Shown: positions 11,172-22,589 of the stretch, piece after piece | Position numbering within the stretch: the first letter of the stretch is position 1 | Layout of the letters: every line of letters starts with the position of its first letter | NCBI RefSeq assembly: GCF_963676685.1 | Contig: NC_092348.1 | Span: forward strand, 17,373,531 to 17,437,530 | Reading direction: 5' to 3' | DNA length: 64,000 nucleotides | Origin: Mytilus edulis | Taxonomy: Eukaryota > Mollusca > Bivalvia > Mytilida > Mytilidae | Made by a program: the position numbers and the translations under genes | The notes under the pieces: generated by a model | Database searches by the model: none | Told to the model about the DNA's origin: nothing | What the model saw: the letters and a program-made list of their open reading frames with translations, nothing else

Positions 11172-11755
11172 ACACATTTTTTTAAACAGTACTGGCATGA
11201 CACGGGTTATGTTCTTCTCATATATTTTATGATAGTATGATACTAAACCCCTAACGGGAGGGAGTGTGCCTGATATTCATATGATGAAGACATAATCTTT
11301 CAATCAGTTTAATTGAGGTCTGGAGCTGGCATGTCAGTTAACTGCTAGTAGTCTGTTGTTATTTATGTATTATTGTCATTTTATTTATTTTCTTTCGTTA
11401 CATCTTTTGACATCGGACTCGGACTTCTCTTGACCTGAATTTTAATGTGCGTATTGTTATGCGTTTACTTTTCTACATTGGCTAGAGGTATAGGGGGAGG
11501 GTTGAGATCTAATATAAACATGTTTAACCCCGCCGCAATTTTGCGCCTGTCCCAAATCAGGAGCCTCTGGCCTTTGTTAGTCTTGTATGATTTTTAATTT
11601 TAGTTTCTTGTGAAGGACACCTACGGGTGCGGGAATTCTCGCTACATTGAAGACCAATTGGTGGCTTTCGGCTGTTGTCTGCTCTATGGTCGGGTTTTTG
11701 TCGCTTTAGCACATTCCCCATTTCCTTTCTCAATTTTATCTTGAATTTCAAGAGT
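11172..11755 (+). mobile_element. 3' tail of the family B retroelement copy at 10.9 kb
   Basis: Follows the RT stop. It includes TTTAACCCCGCCGCAATTTT and CCTGTCCCAAATCAGGAGCC, comparable to 47690-47740 behind the other family B copy, then CTTTTAATTTTAGTTTCTTG-like sequence and a segment ending near CAATTTTATCTTGAATTTC. Confidence 0.55.
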
Positions 11756-11848
11756 CAATATAGGATTAACGGATCATATAAATAGGAAGGAAAATATGAT
11801 ACAAGCCCAAACAAAAACATATAAACAAGTCTAAATTGAAAACTACGT

Positions 11849-12132
11849 TCAAACCAAGTTATATCTATGGTAAATAAAAAGAATGGTGTTGATTATACGC
11901 TTATTTATATATATATAAATTGAATACTACCTTCAAACCTATGATTTCGTTGGATAAAAACCGCAATTTTTATACGTGTGCATGTAAAAAAAGACTTCGT
12001 AGTAGAAGGGTCTTAATACAGCACAAACAACATTTTCCAAAAGACCAAAAAAGAGAAAAAGTGTATTTAAACAAAACGCATTTGACTAAGAGGTCGAACA
12101 ACTGATGTTCTTTAACCCTGCTGACTGCCATT
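11849..12132 (+). repeat. Direct repeat, copy 2
   Basis: Second copy of the block at 10249-10535. It encodes a short frame CACKKRLRSRRVLIQHKQHF that is interrupted in copy 1. The two copies bracket the RT remnant. Confidence 0.8.
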
Positions 12133-12419
12133 ATTTATAACCCCTTCATAACGGGGGCACTTGCAGGCAGGGTCCCTACAAATGCGTCTAAGAGCATATA
12201 CAATGAATAAAGTACAATGAAATTAGGACAATATCAAAGTTAAGAATTAATTCTTTTTTTTTAAACAAGTTAACATTCATGTAAAACATAACAGCATTAT
12301 ATACTAATATAAAATCTCAACATTTAGAGATCACATCAATTACGTTGCACACGTAAATCACAGTTAGCTTAATTTTCTAAAATTGAAGATCTGTAAGTGT
12401 GCATTTCACTCAACATCTT

Positions 12420-12870
12420 TTAACTAAAAGTGTCAACATGTTTACAAACATTTGGATCAAACTTATAAACATATTCACCTAGCAGTATGTTTATTTTGTC
12501 GTAGGACGGTAACTCTGTGAAGCAAAAGTCGGGGAAGTTAGTAAATATGTACTCATTCATATCGGCATTATTTTGCATAGGAGAATAATCAGAACATTCG
12601 AGAACGAAGTGTTCCACAGACACCTCAGATTTGCATGAACATATTTGACAAATGGGAGTCTCACACATGTTCATTCTATACAAAACTTGATTCATGGGTA
12701 AACAATGTGTTAGTGCTAACAATTTTAACCTTGTAGACTTAAAATCGAGCAAGCGTGACAAATAAGGCTGTCTACCAGACGCAAGGTTAAAGTTAGAGAA
12801 CGCATTTAGACTGCTTTCATTTCTTATAACTTGAAATTCTCTTTCACGAACAAACTTTCCAAAAAACTGT
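12420..12870 (-). pseudogene. LINE retrotransposon C-terminus with Cys/His knuckle
   Basis: The minus strand is open from about 12870 to the stop at 12420. It encodes FGKFVREREFQVIRNESS, a helical stretch ending SRLLDFKSTRLKLLALTH, then MCETPICQICSCKSEVSVEH followed by FVLECSDYS. The C-x2-C-x(~10)-H-x(4)-C arrangement after an LLTGTH-like helix is the usual C-terminal zinc-binding end of LINE-type RT proteins. Its upstream end is cut by the GACGCGCG repeat at 12870, so it is a fragment. Exact clade not determined. Confidence 0.7.
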
Positions 12871-12985
12871 TAATAGTTATCAAAGGTACCAGGATTATAA
12901 TTTAGTACGCCAGACGCGCGTTTTGTCTACATAAGACTTATCAGTGACGCTCATATCAAAATATTCATAAAGCCAGAAAATATTC
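12870..12985 (+). repeat. Mussel GACGCGCG dispersed repeat, copy 2
   Basis: TAGTTATCAAAGGTACCAGG, ACGCCAGACGCGCGTTTTGT, GACTTATCAGTGACGCTCAT. It abuts the broken end of the LINE fragment. Confidence 0.8.
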
Positions 12986-14319
12986 AGGTAAACATTTGAG
13001 TTGTAAAAATCATCAAGACCAACAGTATTAAACACATTTTGCATATACTGGGTATGAGTATGGAACAGATTGTAAGTTTATAAACACAATTTTGATATCA
13101 CAAGCTTAGATCATTTGAACTCCAGAAACATTTAAATTGTTCCTACAATATACCTAATAGATTTCATCTATATTTGCCATATATCAATATTTCTAACCGA
13201 CATGTATTTAGTAATATGAGATGCTAGGTGGCGTGGAAAATACATCAAGGAGACAGCTCAAACAACGCAAACTACAAAAAAAAATCTCGAAGGAAAACAT
13301 TCAGACTTCAACAATAGAAAATCTGTCAAACTCCTAATCAGCCAGAGTTTATAAGACTTGCGATATATTTAACAGAAACCACCAAAGATATGCAACCTTT
13401 ACACAATTCTCAATATTAATATATCATCAAATAATTAAATATGACATGAAACAACATTCGGTGTCACTAGGTTTCCGACTGTTTCTGACATGCGTAGTTC
13501 ATGAATCCAGAAAGTAAAAGTTTAAGTCCTTTCTTTTCACAATAACTCAAACTTATGTAGGTCTTTTTGGTATATATGTTGACACACTCATACTTTCTGA
13601 CTTAAATATGTGAAACGTAGATTTACTCGTGTGGGAATAACACAACACCATTTGAAAGTGGCGCCAACATATTGCCACAAATATGATAGAATAGGTTAAA
13701 TCCTCAATATGACCCGCAAACAAGTTTTAACAAAATACAACTCATCGGATTTATAGTTTTACTTCCGTCGTCCAGCATTGGTACATATTTAGTGCATATT
13801 CCAGAATTTAAAAAAAAACACAAACCTAGTAACTAGAAAACACCCGCGACATAAGGGGTTTGTATCAATTTATGTCTTTTTTTAAGCCTTTAGTTTTTGC
13901 ACTCATATTACTTAAATGAAATTATCAATGAAAAATGTCTGAAACATCTGTTCAATATTTTTAAAAAGGAGTTGTAGACAGATTGCCAATTAGGCTATCC
14001 TCCAGAAACCATGTGAAGTGGATGAAGGCGGTAATATATTTTAATGCTGTCATTATTGATACTTACACTTTATAGAAATGTTCTTCACTAGGACTGCGTC
14101 GATACCACAATTAGTCGACGGTCAGCCATGGATGATTTCATCATCTCTTTAGTAAGTGTTTCAGTACTCGCATGATTCATAACAAGGTCATGTTTTTATC
14201 AAGAGAGTTATGACGTTTTAAAACTATCATTTGGATGTATATTGAATCAACTTTTTTATATTGCTTAAGATAGGAGAAAGATACCAGCTCATAAAAGGGA
14301 CATGCAAACACATAAATTG
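12986..14319. other. Gene-free stretch
   Basis: AT-rich; no exon, array or recognised repeat that I can support. Confidence 0.4.
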
Positions 14320-14462
14320 AAAAACAAACTGCTATGCGGTATGGGATTTGTTCATTGTTGAAGGCCGTACGGTGACCTAGGGTTGTTGATTTTTGTGCCA
14401 TTTTTTCTCATGTGGAGAGTTGTTTCATTTGCAATCATACCACATCTTCTTTTATATATTGA
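14320..14462 (+). repeat. Family B tail fragment
   Basis: GCTATGCGGTATGGGATTTG, TTGTTGAAGGCCGTACGGTG, GCAATCATACCACATCTTCT. It is the distal end of the family B tail, as at 42484-42630 and 51030-51182. Confidence 0.75.
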
Positions 14463-14539
14463 CAACAAAATATCAAAAAACAAAAAAGACCAAATACAAA
14501 CAATTACCGGTTACTATACAAAACAAAACGTGAAAAATA

Positions 14540-14642
14540 AAAGACAGAGCAACACAAATTATAATATAAAACCAGGGGCAGGTGCTCCTAAAGGGTATGC
14601 AGAAGATGCTCCACATGTCGTGCTGCTGATAAAAGTACTAAT
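14540..14642 (-). repeat. Family A tail fragment
   Basis: Minus strand matches GACATGTGGAGCATCTTCTG and GGAGCACCTGCCCCTGG of the family A tail. Confidence 0.5.
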
Positions 14643-15336
14643 CTAGTGATAAGTGTAATTTGGTAGAAAGAGCATATCTGTTGCCATCTGTGAATCAACT
14701 GTATAACAGTATATTTTGTTAGCAGAATTTCTTTATTAGTTATTACTATTTCTAAACTAGATTCCAGTAGCTGAAACTGCTATTTGATATAGAAACTTAG
14801 AATTTTAAGTCTTTTGTTTTTTCTTTAAGCTTCGTGTCAATTTGACCAGTCCAACTAATGTTTTATTGGATACAACTTCGTCTATTTTATTTTATAAGAA
14901 TAAAAGGAATTTATGTACGCACCAATTATATACGCTTTGACTTTGTTCTATATTTTAAAATGCTAAAAAAATACTTCTAAAATAATGAGACGAACGAATG
15001 ATCAAATTGAGCATCGCAAAACTATGAATCAGTAATTTTGCATAAAAATAATAAATTATATTTATTGTTACAAATGTAAAAGTTTGTAACATTTGAATAT
15101 GACACTTTGTCAATTTTCAATATGAAATATTTTCAACATCAATCGTTTTCATTAGCTGTTAAACAGACAATGCAGATTAGGTGTTCAAACAGCATACAAA
15201 ACTATAACTAAACAAATTGCCAAACGTAGACTTTTGTACGTAGGAGTAATCAAATCAAGCTTATCTTGGTCCGAATATACATGATTCAATCAATACACTA
15301 CATATATATGCAATAAAACGTGAAAATAAAAACAGA

Positions 15337-15342
15337 TTTATT
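15337..15342 (-). terminator. Polyadenylation signal candidate for the three-repeat gene
   Basis: AATAAA on the minus strand 126 bp past the stop at 15468. It is followed by T-rich DNA. Confidence 0.4.
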
Positions 15343-15467
15343 AAATTATGTTTGCACATTCATTTTAACATAGTAAGAATATCAATAAAATCATTCATCA
15401 TTATTTGTTAATTAATTCCTTTAAACAACTCACTAGCATGCACCGAAATTAGTTCATGTAATATGTC

Positions 15468-16602
15468 TTAACTAACAAACCAATCAATAGCGGAATTGGA
15501 AATGTTATGTCCTTGACTCTGGTGTTCACCAACAGTCCATCTTGTTTCGTCTAATTTACCAGCTGTAGTAGCGATCATAAAATTCCAATAGGGTTTAGAT
15601 CCAAATGCTACATTATATAACCCATCTCCTGTCAACCCAATCGACCGAATATGCTGTGCACCAAGATTATTTCCATCCGGACTTAAGCCTGCATTATCAG
15701 CGTTAAAGACAGCAATATAATCATTGTTTTGTTGATTACGTGTAGTAGATTTGATAATGTATCTGAGCATCTTTCCAGCTTTTACTCCCTGTATCAACGA
15801 CGCCTTAGATCCATGTGTAGTTACACCTGTTTCTGAGTTGGAATACGCGTGTACCCAAGGCCTGGAGTCAATGAACCACTTTGTTGCTTGTCTATCGTTG
15901 GAACTGCCACGATTGGTGTGAGAACCTACATTGTAGCGGATGGTTTCTACATTTCCGGTCGTCGCAACATTTTGCCAATACCAGTATGCGTTGTCCTGAA
16001 ATTTCTGTAAATTTGCTTTCGATACATGGCCTAGAACTTGCGCAGTTACATGACCGTTTCTTACCACTAACTGGTCAGCTTCAATTCCGTACGTATTATC
16101 TGAGTAAACTAGCCTCACCCGTTTGCCAACTAAAATAGCTGAGCGTAGGAACTCCAGGGAACCATCGATGGCTTGTCCGTCTTTGTCATGTTCGTATGCC
16201 AAGGTCCAACATGTATCAGCAAACCATTTCATCGATACTTTGTCATTAGAATGTCCTCGGTCAGTATGTTCACCAACAGACCATCTTGACATATCACGTG
16301 TTCCATCGGTTGACCATAGATTAAACCACCAATACGCATTCTGCTGGAATTCTATATGATTTCCGACAATTGACTGACTTACATGCCACAAATGGGTTCC
16401 AGCTACTTTCGTTTCAGCTTTATTATATGCTATATTTGAAAATTCAAGAGCTCCCGCTCGTTTACCATTTACATTGGTAACGTGAATTTCTGCTCCGTTA
16501 GCAACAGCTCTTGTTAGATGTTTTATATTGCCACAGCTTGCTGATCCACTGTCTGAGTTGCAGAAAATGGGAGTTTGCGGATTTGCGTCTGAGCTTAATT
16601 GT
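15468..16602 (-). CDS. Secreted-type protein with three WF/SRW domains, large terminal exon
   Basis: This single exon encodes 377 residues plus stop. It opens after a strong acceptor (tctctattttcag) with one base of a split codon, then QLSSDANPQTPIFCNSDSGS. Three repeats of about 110 residues follow. Each ends in a conserved block: NAYWWFNLWSTDGTRDMSRW with VGEHTDRG and KWFAD; NAYWYWQNVATTGNVETIRY with VGSHTNRG and KWFID; KPYWNFMIATTAGKLDETRW with VGEHQSQG and DWFVS. Each block is preceded by a G-K-x-(V/L)-R strand and a short aromatic strand. It is the same domain as in the single-domain genes at 1.1 and 19.2 kb. No named family recognised. The upstream exon with the signal peptide is not identified: the phase of the best acceptor does not fit the signal exon at 21.4 kb, but a weaker acceptor 23 bases inside would. 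Role unknown; probably extracellular. Confidence 0.75.
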
Positions 16603-16714
16603 CTGAAAATAGAGATACCATTGGTCTGGCAATTATTATTTCAGTATATTATACTAGTAATGAGGTGTCAAATGAAAAAGAAACAACAAACAAACAAAGC
16701 ACTCTGAGAAAGAC

Positions 16715-16832
16715 TAATTATATGGGCCTAGCACATTGTTGAAGACCATACGGGAACCTTTTATGGTCATATGGTCTCTTGTGAAGAGTTATCTCGTTGG
16801 CAATAATACCACATCATCTATTTATATAATCA
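16715..16832 (+). repeat. Family B tail fragment
   Basis: CACATTGTTGAAGACCATAC, GTTATCTCGTTGGCAATAAT, ACCACATCATCTATTTATAT; distal family B tail. Confidence 0.6.
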
Positions 16833-17423
16833 GCACTGCAAACTTCTACCTTATTCGATTTGTTGATTTTATGACGTTCAACTAGATGAAACATGTCCTC
16901 AAAGATTAATGGACATGTTATCATCTGTTATGTTTTTATTTTGAAAATTTATTTGACAAAACCACATAAGAATATCATATCATTACCGTTATCAATTTTC
17001 CTTCATCAGAAGCGCATTCCGACAATTAATGTCTTGAGGCAGGAATATTCGAAAACCATAAAGTAATACATATGCTACAGGGCTGTTCGATCCAAAAAGT
17101 ACTTCAGATATAGTTAAATCCGGAAAAAGAATCAGTGTTTTGTATGAAAAGAAACAGACTTTAATTTAATATTAAAAACCAATTCTTCAGAGAACAATTG
17201 AAGGTCTTTCCACCTCGATAATAAGAATGAAATTTAAAAAAGGATGTTAGAAAATGTCACTCCTTGTTCTTGATGTAATTTAGTTCTTCAAATTGATATA
17301 AAAAAATAAGATTAAAAGGTATATGTAGAACACTTAATTGTTTTATCAAGAACAGAAAATAATTTTTAGCAAAGGTCAAAATCTAGAACGTCAAATTGAC
17401 CTTTGACCTTGACCTCAATTTCA

Positions 17424-17436
17424 AGGTCATAGGTCA
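17424..17436 (+). promoter_or_regulatory. Perfect DR1 nuclear-receptor half-site pair (array copy 1)
   Basis: AGGTCA-T-AGGTCA matches the DR1 arrangement bound by RXR/HNF4/COUP-TF type receptors. It is preceded 20 bp upstream by TGACCTTTGACCTTGACCT on the other strand. A sequence match only; function unknown and possibly incidental to the satellite. Confidence 0.3.
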
Positions 17437-17977
17437 GTGATCTCAAATCAAAAGACCCCAGGTCAATCATTTGTATGGTTGTGGAGAAATACTGATTTCA
17501 AATACATAAGGGGAGAAAACTCCTACAAGGGTTAACCAAAACACTTCGACTGAAATAGTTTGAAGTTGTGCCTTTTTGTAAACAGTAATTTGGCAAACAA
17601 ATCATATTATTTACTGTAACAGTTTCTTTTGAATAACGATAACAAGCAAAATTCAAAATTTATAACATGACCTTGACCCTCGACTTTGATCTCAATGTTA
17701 AGATCATAGGTCAGTGAACTCAAAACGGAAGACCGGAGGTCAATCTTTTGTATGGTTGTGGAGAAATACTGATTTGAAATACATAGGGGGAGAAAACTCC
17801 TATAAGGGTTAACCAAAACACTTTGACTGAAATAGGTTGAAGTTGCGCCTTATTGTAAACAGTTATTTGGCAAACACATCATATCATTTACTGTCACAGT
17901 TTCTGTGGCATAACGATAACAAGCAAAATTCAAAATTTAGAACTTGACCTTGACCTTTGACCTTGATCTCAATTTCA

Positions 17978-17990
17978 AGGTCATAGGTCA
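17978..17990 (+). promoter_or_regulatory. Perfect DR1 half-site pair (array copy 3)
   Basis: Same AGGTCA-T-AGGTCA word in the third unit. The second unit carries AGATCATAGGTCA at 17701-17713 (one change). Confidence 0.3.
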
Positions 17991-18262
17991 GTGAACTCAA
18001 AACGGAAGACTGAAGGTCAAACACTTGTATGGTTGTGGAGAAATACTGATTTGAAATACATAAGGGGAGAAAACTCCTATTAGGGTTAACCAAAACACTT
18101 TGACTGAAATAGGCTGAAGTTGCGCCTTATTGTAAACAGTTATTTGGCAAACACATCATATCATTTTCTGTCACAGTTTCTGTAATATAACGATAACAAG
18201 CAAAAATTTAGAACATGACCTTGACCTTTGACCTTGACCTCAATTTCCTTCAAATGGACCAA

Positions 18263-19203
18263 GGATTTCATATCAAAAGACTGTAGGCCTCTACGACTTA
18301 TAACGTATGAATTTATCCAACCAATCGCCTATCTTAAATTTTCAAAAGGAAATAACTCCCATAAGATGTCTTCCCATCAGTCAAGTCAAAATACACCAAA
18401 TCCTTCTCAAGAGTAGACGAACAATTTGGTGCAACCAGTTTGTTAAAATCTTTTACGGTTTTCGAGATATAGCGATAACAAGAAAAAAAGGACGCGGGGA
18501 GATAACTCCTATAAGAATAAGTGCTCGGTCACACAAGGTGAGTTTTGAAACCCCCATTACTGTACAACATCATTGGCCAAAAAATCCATTCGATATGTTG
18601 TAAGACAAAAAAGCATCTCAGACGGCAGAAGAAGAAAAAAAAATAATCAGAAGAAAAACAAAAGGTCTTTCCACGAAAAGTGGAAAGACCTAATAAGAGA
18701 GTCATAATATATAGGGGCACGGTAGTATTTCCTGGCCCATAAGGGATAATGATAGGCTTTTTATAATTTTGACCACTTTCTAACACTGCAAAAAATTTTA
18801 AATTTCGCAGTTAACTGAAATACTTTCATTTGACTATTCAGAAATAGATACGAATGTGTATCATGACCGCTTACTTTTTTTCCTATTTTTAAAAATCTTA
18901 GTCCACTATTGCTTTTAGGTCTTTTATCATGCAGTGAATACACAATCAAAAAAAAAATCTCAAAAATTCATTTTCATCTGTTTGTAAAATTATTTCATAT
19001 TTTTCTACACATGATTCATCCCTCAGTTTTGGAAAGTGTGTTCAATTGATACTATATTTTATGTTCAATCACACTGTTCAGATACATTGACTTAGGTAGG
19101 GTACACAAAAGAGCAACCGAAATTCTGAAATGCAAATACTACCGTGCCACCTATATATCTGTTTTCCAACACTCGCCTCTTTAAAAAGTAATAAGACGGC
19201 TAT
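18263..19203. other. Gene-free stretch
   Basis: Flank between the tandem array and the WF-domain gene. It contains a short inverted pair AGGTCTTTCC..GGAAAGACCT (18661-18690) and poly-A/poly-G purine tracts. No gene. Confidence 0.4.
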
Positions 19204-21450
19204 TTATTTCTTTATATACCTTGTAAACCATCTGACACTGTATTTAGTTTTCGTTTCCGGTGTTGACGGTCGAGCATGAGATCCAACATACCACCGAGAC
19301 ATGTGTACATTTCCAGTAGTACATACGTTGAGAAACCACCAATATGCCTTAGTTTGATGTTTATCCCAACCATTCTTGCTGATATGAAAAAGTGACTGTA
19401 CACACACTTCACCATTTAGGATGTACGTAAACTGGGTATCTGCATAATAATTTCCAAAACTGATCCGAACTTTTGCACCACTCAAGATATCCTGTCGAAG
19501 TGTTTCTTTACTACCGGTTACTACATTGCCTTGTTGGTTATTCTCTAATTGTTGTACCCATTCGCTCCCACAGGTTACTTTAAAAACAAAAAGGATAACA
19601 TGAGAACATATTAATACGACTTCAATATGTTGACGAAAAGAACATGTGAAGCATTTATGAATATTTTGTACACGTCAATGAGAGAGTTATTCGACGACAA
19701 AAAAATAAGTGTTCATCATAAATGAGTGCACTGAAAGTAATTGGCTGGACATAATCATGATTCTTTTTTGAAATTGTCAATGTTGAACAAAGTAAATTGT
19801 TTCTGAAATACATTGTGCCGTGTTCAATTACAATTCTTGGTCCAGTTGCGATACTTGTGAAAATGACACATAAAACGCATTCTATTCCACCCTGATAGCT
19901 TAGAAACTCTTAGACCTATGCAATGCAACTTAAAGACCACCACAAGATCGTATTGAACAGAAGTAAATTGTCAATTTCCAAACAGGGAGAACTAAACATT
20001 TTAACAAGTAACGCTCATATTAATTGCTATTTGAATAACGTTGTCTTTTATAAATAAAAAGTCGCAGATGTTACATTTGTACCGTAAAAAAGTACAACTA
20101 CACCAAAAAATAAAATGAAATAGCATCAAAATATCATGATCAAAGCAAGTGTTAATTCTTGATTTGCTGAACTTCTTAATTACGTACATATTGAATATCT
20201 AATTTTACATATTCCTTTATAAAAGAATGACAAAAAACAACTAAAATCAATAACATTTTTCCCTCTGTGTCCATCCAATACCTTGTGTTGATAGGGTCGA
20301 TTAACGGATAAAATGTTTACCAAATATAAAGATACGAATTATCAAAACACATTCCATTTACAACTGGATGACAACCATGATGATACAAGTGAAGAATGAA
20401 GATAATCATCTTATGCATTTAATTATACATTAATCACCGATAACACTATGCTTTCAAAATACCGATTAAACGTTTTAAGTGTAACTTTTATTTCTCTAAT
20501 GTGATAAAATCAAGATTCTCTCCTTAGATTTGATTTTTGAAGGGTTGATTATCGATAATTCATACAGATATTGAATTTAGCTTTTAGTGGCATTACCCTT
20601 TTAGGTTTATTCATCAAATATGTGTGCGGTTTTTCAACGTTATGTTTACATACATTATAAATGTTTTAAATATATATTTTTGTTTAATGCCACAGAACTA
20701 AAAAACCTTTATGAGGAACAAAAATCTGAATAAAATCTTTTTTTTTTTAGTTTTTAACCCTGACTGAAAACGACATATTGCTGGTTTCAAACATTAAAAG
20801 TAGCACGACAGAATTTCAGACACATTTTTGATTACTGTCGGTCGTCGGTAGCTTTTGCATGAATATTTGACACAAGTGAAACCTTTTGTTTGTTTATCGC
20901 GTTTGTATTTTTTTTACAATATCGACTTTTATTTCCATAATAACACTATTCTTTGATAACGCAAGCCTGTAAAAATGCAAATTCAACCCGTTGCTGTTGT
21001 TTGTGAAAAATATAAATGATATTATTAATTTAAGGCCTAGGACATAAATAAAAGTGTCCAACAGTTTTGTTCTTCTTGATTCACCTTTTTAAGTTGAAAA
21101 TAATGCAATCAAATCAACCATAAAACAAGGTTTATTTCACCATTTTCTACTTAAGAAAATGCCTGTACCCACCAAATCTGGCATATAACAATTTTTATCC
21201 ATTCGTTTTGATGAGTTTGAGCTTTAGACTTTTTCATTTGATTAAGGGTTTTCCGATTTTAATTGTCCTCAGAGTTCAGTATTTTTGTTATATTACTTTT
21301 GTTTAATACATGGCTTATGCCTCTAATGAAGAATAACACGACCTATGGTAAAAATTAGTAAAATAATGTTGACTTACTTCCGTTTTGCTGGCAGGACTCC
21401 ACCGTTATAAGTGAAATGCAGATTAAGAAAACTGTTCCACTCCAAATCAT
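19204..21450 (-). CDS. Secreted single-domain WF/SRW protein, complete two-exon gene
   Basis: Exon 1 (21378-21450) encodes MIWSGTVFLICISLITVESC, then QQNG: a clear signal peptide, likely cleaved near S19/C20. It ends in a GTAAGT donor after one base of a codon. Exon 2 (19204-19577) follows an AAAG acceptor with two bases, giving in-frame I-TCGSEW. The joined product is 148 residues. After the signal come a Lys/Gln-rich start (26-50), a GAKVRISFGNYYADTQ strand (58-73), KAYWWFLNVCTTG (101-113), SRWYVGSH (118-125) and WFTRY near the C-terminus. Cysteines are at 20, 27, 83 and 110. The domain appears three times in the 15.5 kb exon and once at 1.1 kb. The family is not recognised. It is probably an extracellular or mantle/haemolymph protein. 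The intron is 1.8 kb. A TATA box lies ~90 bp upstream of the ATG. Confidence 0.85.
19578..21377 (-). other. Intron of the secreted WF/SRW gene
   Basis: Bounded by GTAAGT and AAAG. AT-rich; no further exon or recognised repeat seen. Confidence 0.6.
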
Positions 21451-21540
21451 GATTCCCTGCAGAGGTCTTCTAAAAAAAGTGTCAAGCTATACAATTATTG
21501 CTTCCAATTATTCAAACTGTCTGAGATTGTTTTCAAGTAC

Positions 21541-21548
21541 TATATATA
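21541..21548 (-). promoter_or_regulatory. TATA box of the 19.2-21.45 kb gene
   Basis: TATATATA (minus: GGTATATATAGTAC) 91 bp upstream of the ATG, giving a predicted leader of about 60 nt. A TTTTTTTAG acceptor-like word just before the ATG leaves open a 5' intron. Confidence 0.45.
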
Positions 21549-21927
21549 CCAGGGTTCGTACGAGTTAACATATTTAAAAAGACGAATCCGAAGGATGAGC
21601 GTGTTTAAATATATTAATGAGTAAGACACATGGTATATAAAAATTTTAATATAAATAAAATGATTGACAGCTTGAACAAATATAAGAAATTGATCACGTC
21701 ACCGTTTTTTCCAAAGGGAGAAAGCTCTCTCAACTAAGTTTTTCGCCCCGTGTATGATCATATGCGCAGATATTTCATTATGCAATCAAAAAGTAAACAA
21801 AAATGTCGGATTCAAGCAACAAGTATTAAATAATTATTCGAATGACGGTAAGCATCTTTTTATTTTAGCCTTAGCATATTATTGTAAACATTACATTACT
21901 ATGCATTTATCAAAACAAACGTATAAC

Positions 21928-22195
21928 ATATGAGCTGCGTCGGATAGAAATCGACCTTATGCAAGTGTACGTATGTTTATATATGTATAAGACTTTGTTT
22001 AATTTTGGAACATTTAAAAAACGATTCAAAGGTTTTTGGTCTGATATATAGGAATTTCATATCAACAAAGTTATCTCATATCAACAGTTACATATAGTGA
22101 TTGTTCATAGCGATTTTTTTTCAATCCGACAAAAGGTTAAAAGATGTATTGATATTCATTTGCATAAGGTCGATTTCTATCCGACGCAGCTCATA
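21928..22195. mobile_element. 268-bp MITE with 37-bp inverted termini
   Basis: Left end ATATGAGCTGCGTCGGATAG + AAATCGACCTTATGCAA (21928-21964) is matched exactly in reverse at 22159-22195. The centre is AT-rich and non-coding. The outer AT suggests a TA target but this is not certain. It lies 0.5 kb upstream of the WF-domain gene's ATG. Confidence 0.85.
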
Positions 22196-22589
22196 TTATA
22201 AGTGGGTAACATGAATTATGTAACTCATATAGTTTTTATGATAATGACTTACCTTATCAATGATAAAAGTCTTTGGGTTTTTTATGACTTTTGTTAAGTT
22301 CGACTTCAGCTACTTAGGTATCTTGACAAAGTGTTTTTGATACTTTATTGAACATGTATGTTATTCAACGGAAATCCCTTAAAAGGAAATGTCAATTGTC
22401 AATATTTCCGATAAGCTGGTTACAAATAATTAAAGTTGAAGAGACAGTTAATGTATAAATAAAAATGTTATGACATTTTCCAGTATTATCAGTATATACA
22501 ACCACAATCTTGATAAAGAGGCAACGCATGCAACGTATATAGATTTGAAAAGTAAAGAACTAAACGACATACATAATCATATAGACTGT

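Larger units (their letters stand above)
17385..18262 (+). repeat. 277-bp tandem array, about 3.2 copies
   Basis: Unit landmarks recur every ~277 bp: TGACCTTTGACCTTGACCTC, GGTCATAGGTCAGTGA, TTGTATGGTTGTGGAGAAAT, GAAAACTCCTATAAGGGTTA, CTGTCACAGTTTCTG, ACGATAACAAGCAAA. Two 69-codon frames 277 bp apart (17607 and 17884, minus) are repeat products, not genes. The last copy breaks off after CTTGACCTCAATTTCC. Located between two WF-domain genes. Confidence 0.9.

Noticed and set aside
17607..18093. Two similar 69-codon ORFs (minus)
   Set aside because: Exactly one satellite unit (277 bp) apart; products of the tandem repeat.
18520..18540. CTCGGTCACAC as a second end of the 4.9 kb foldback element
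   Set aside because: Only 11 bp match, no ACGGA array adjacent and no inverted partner seen.
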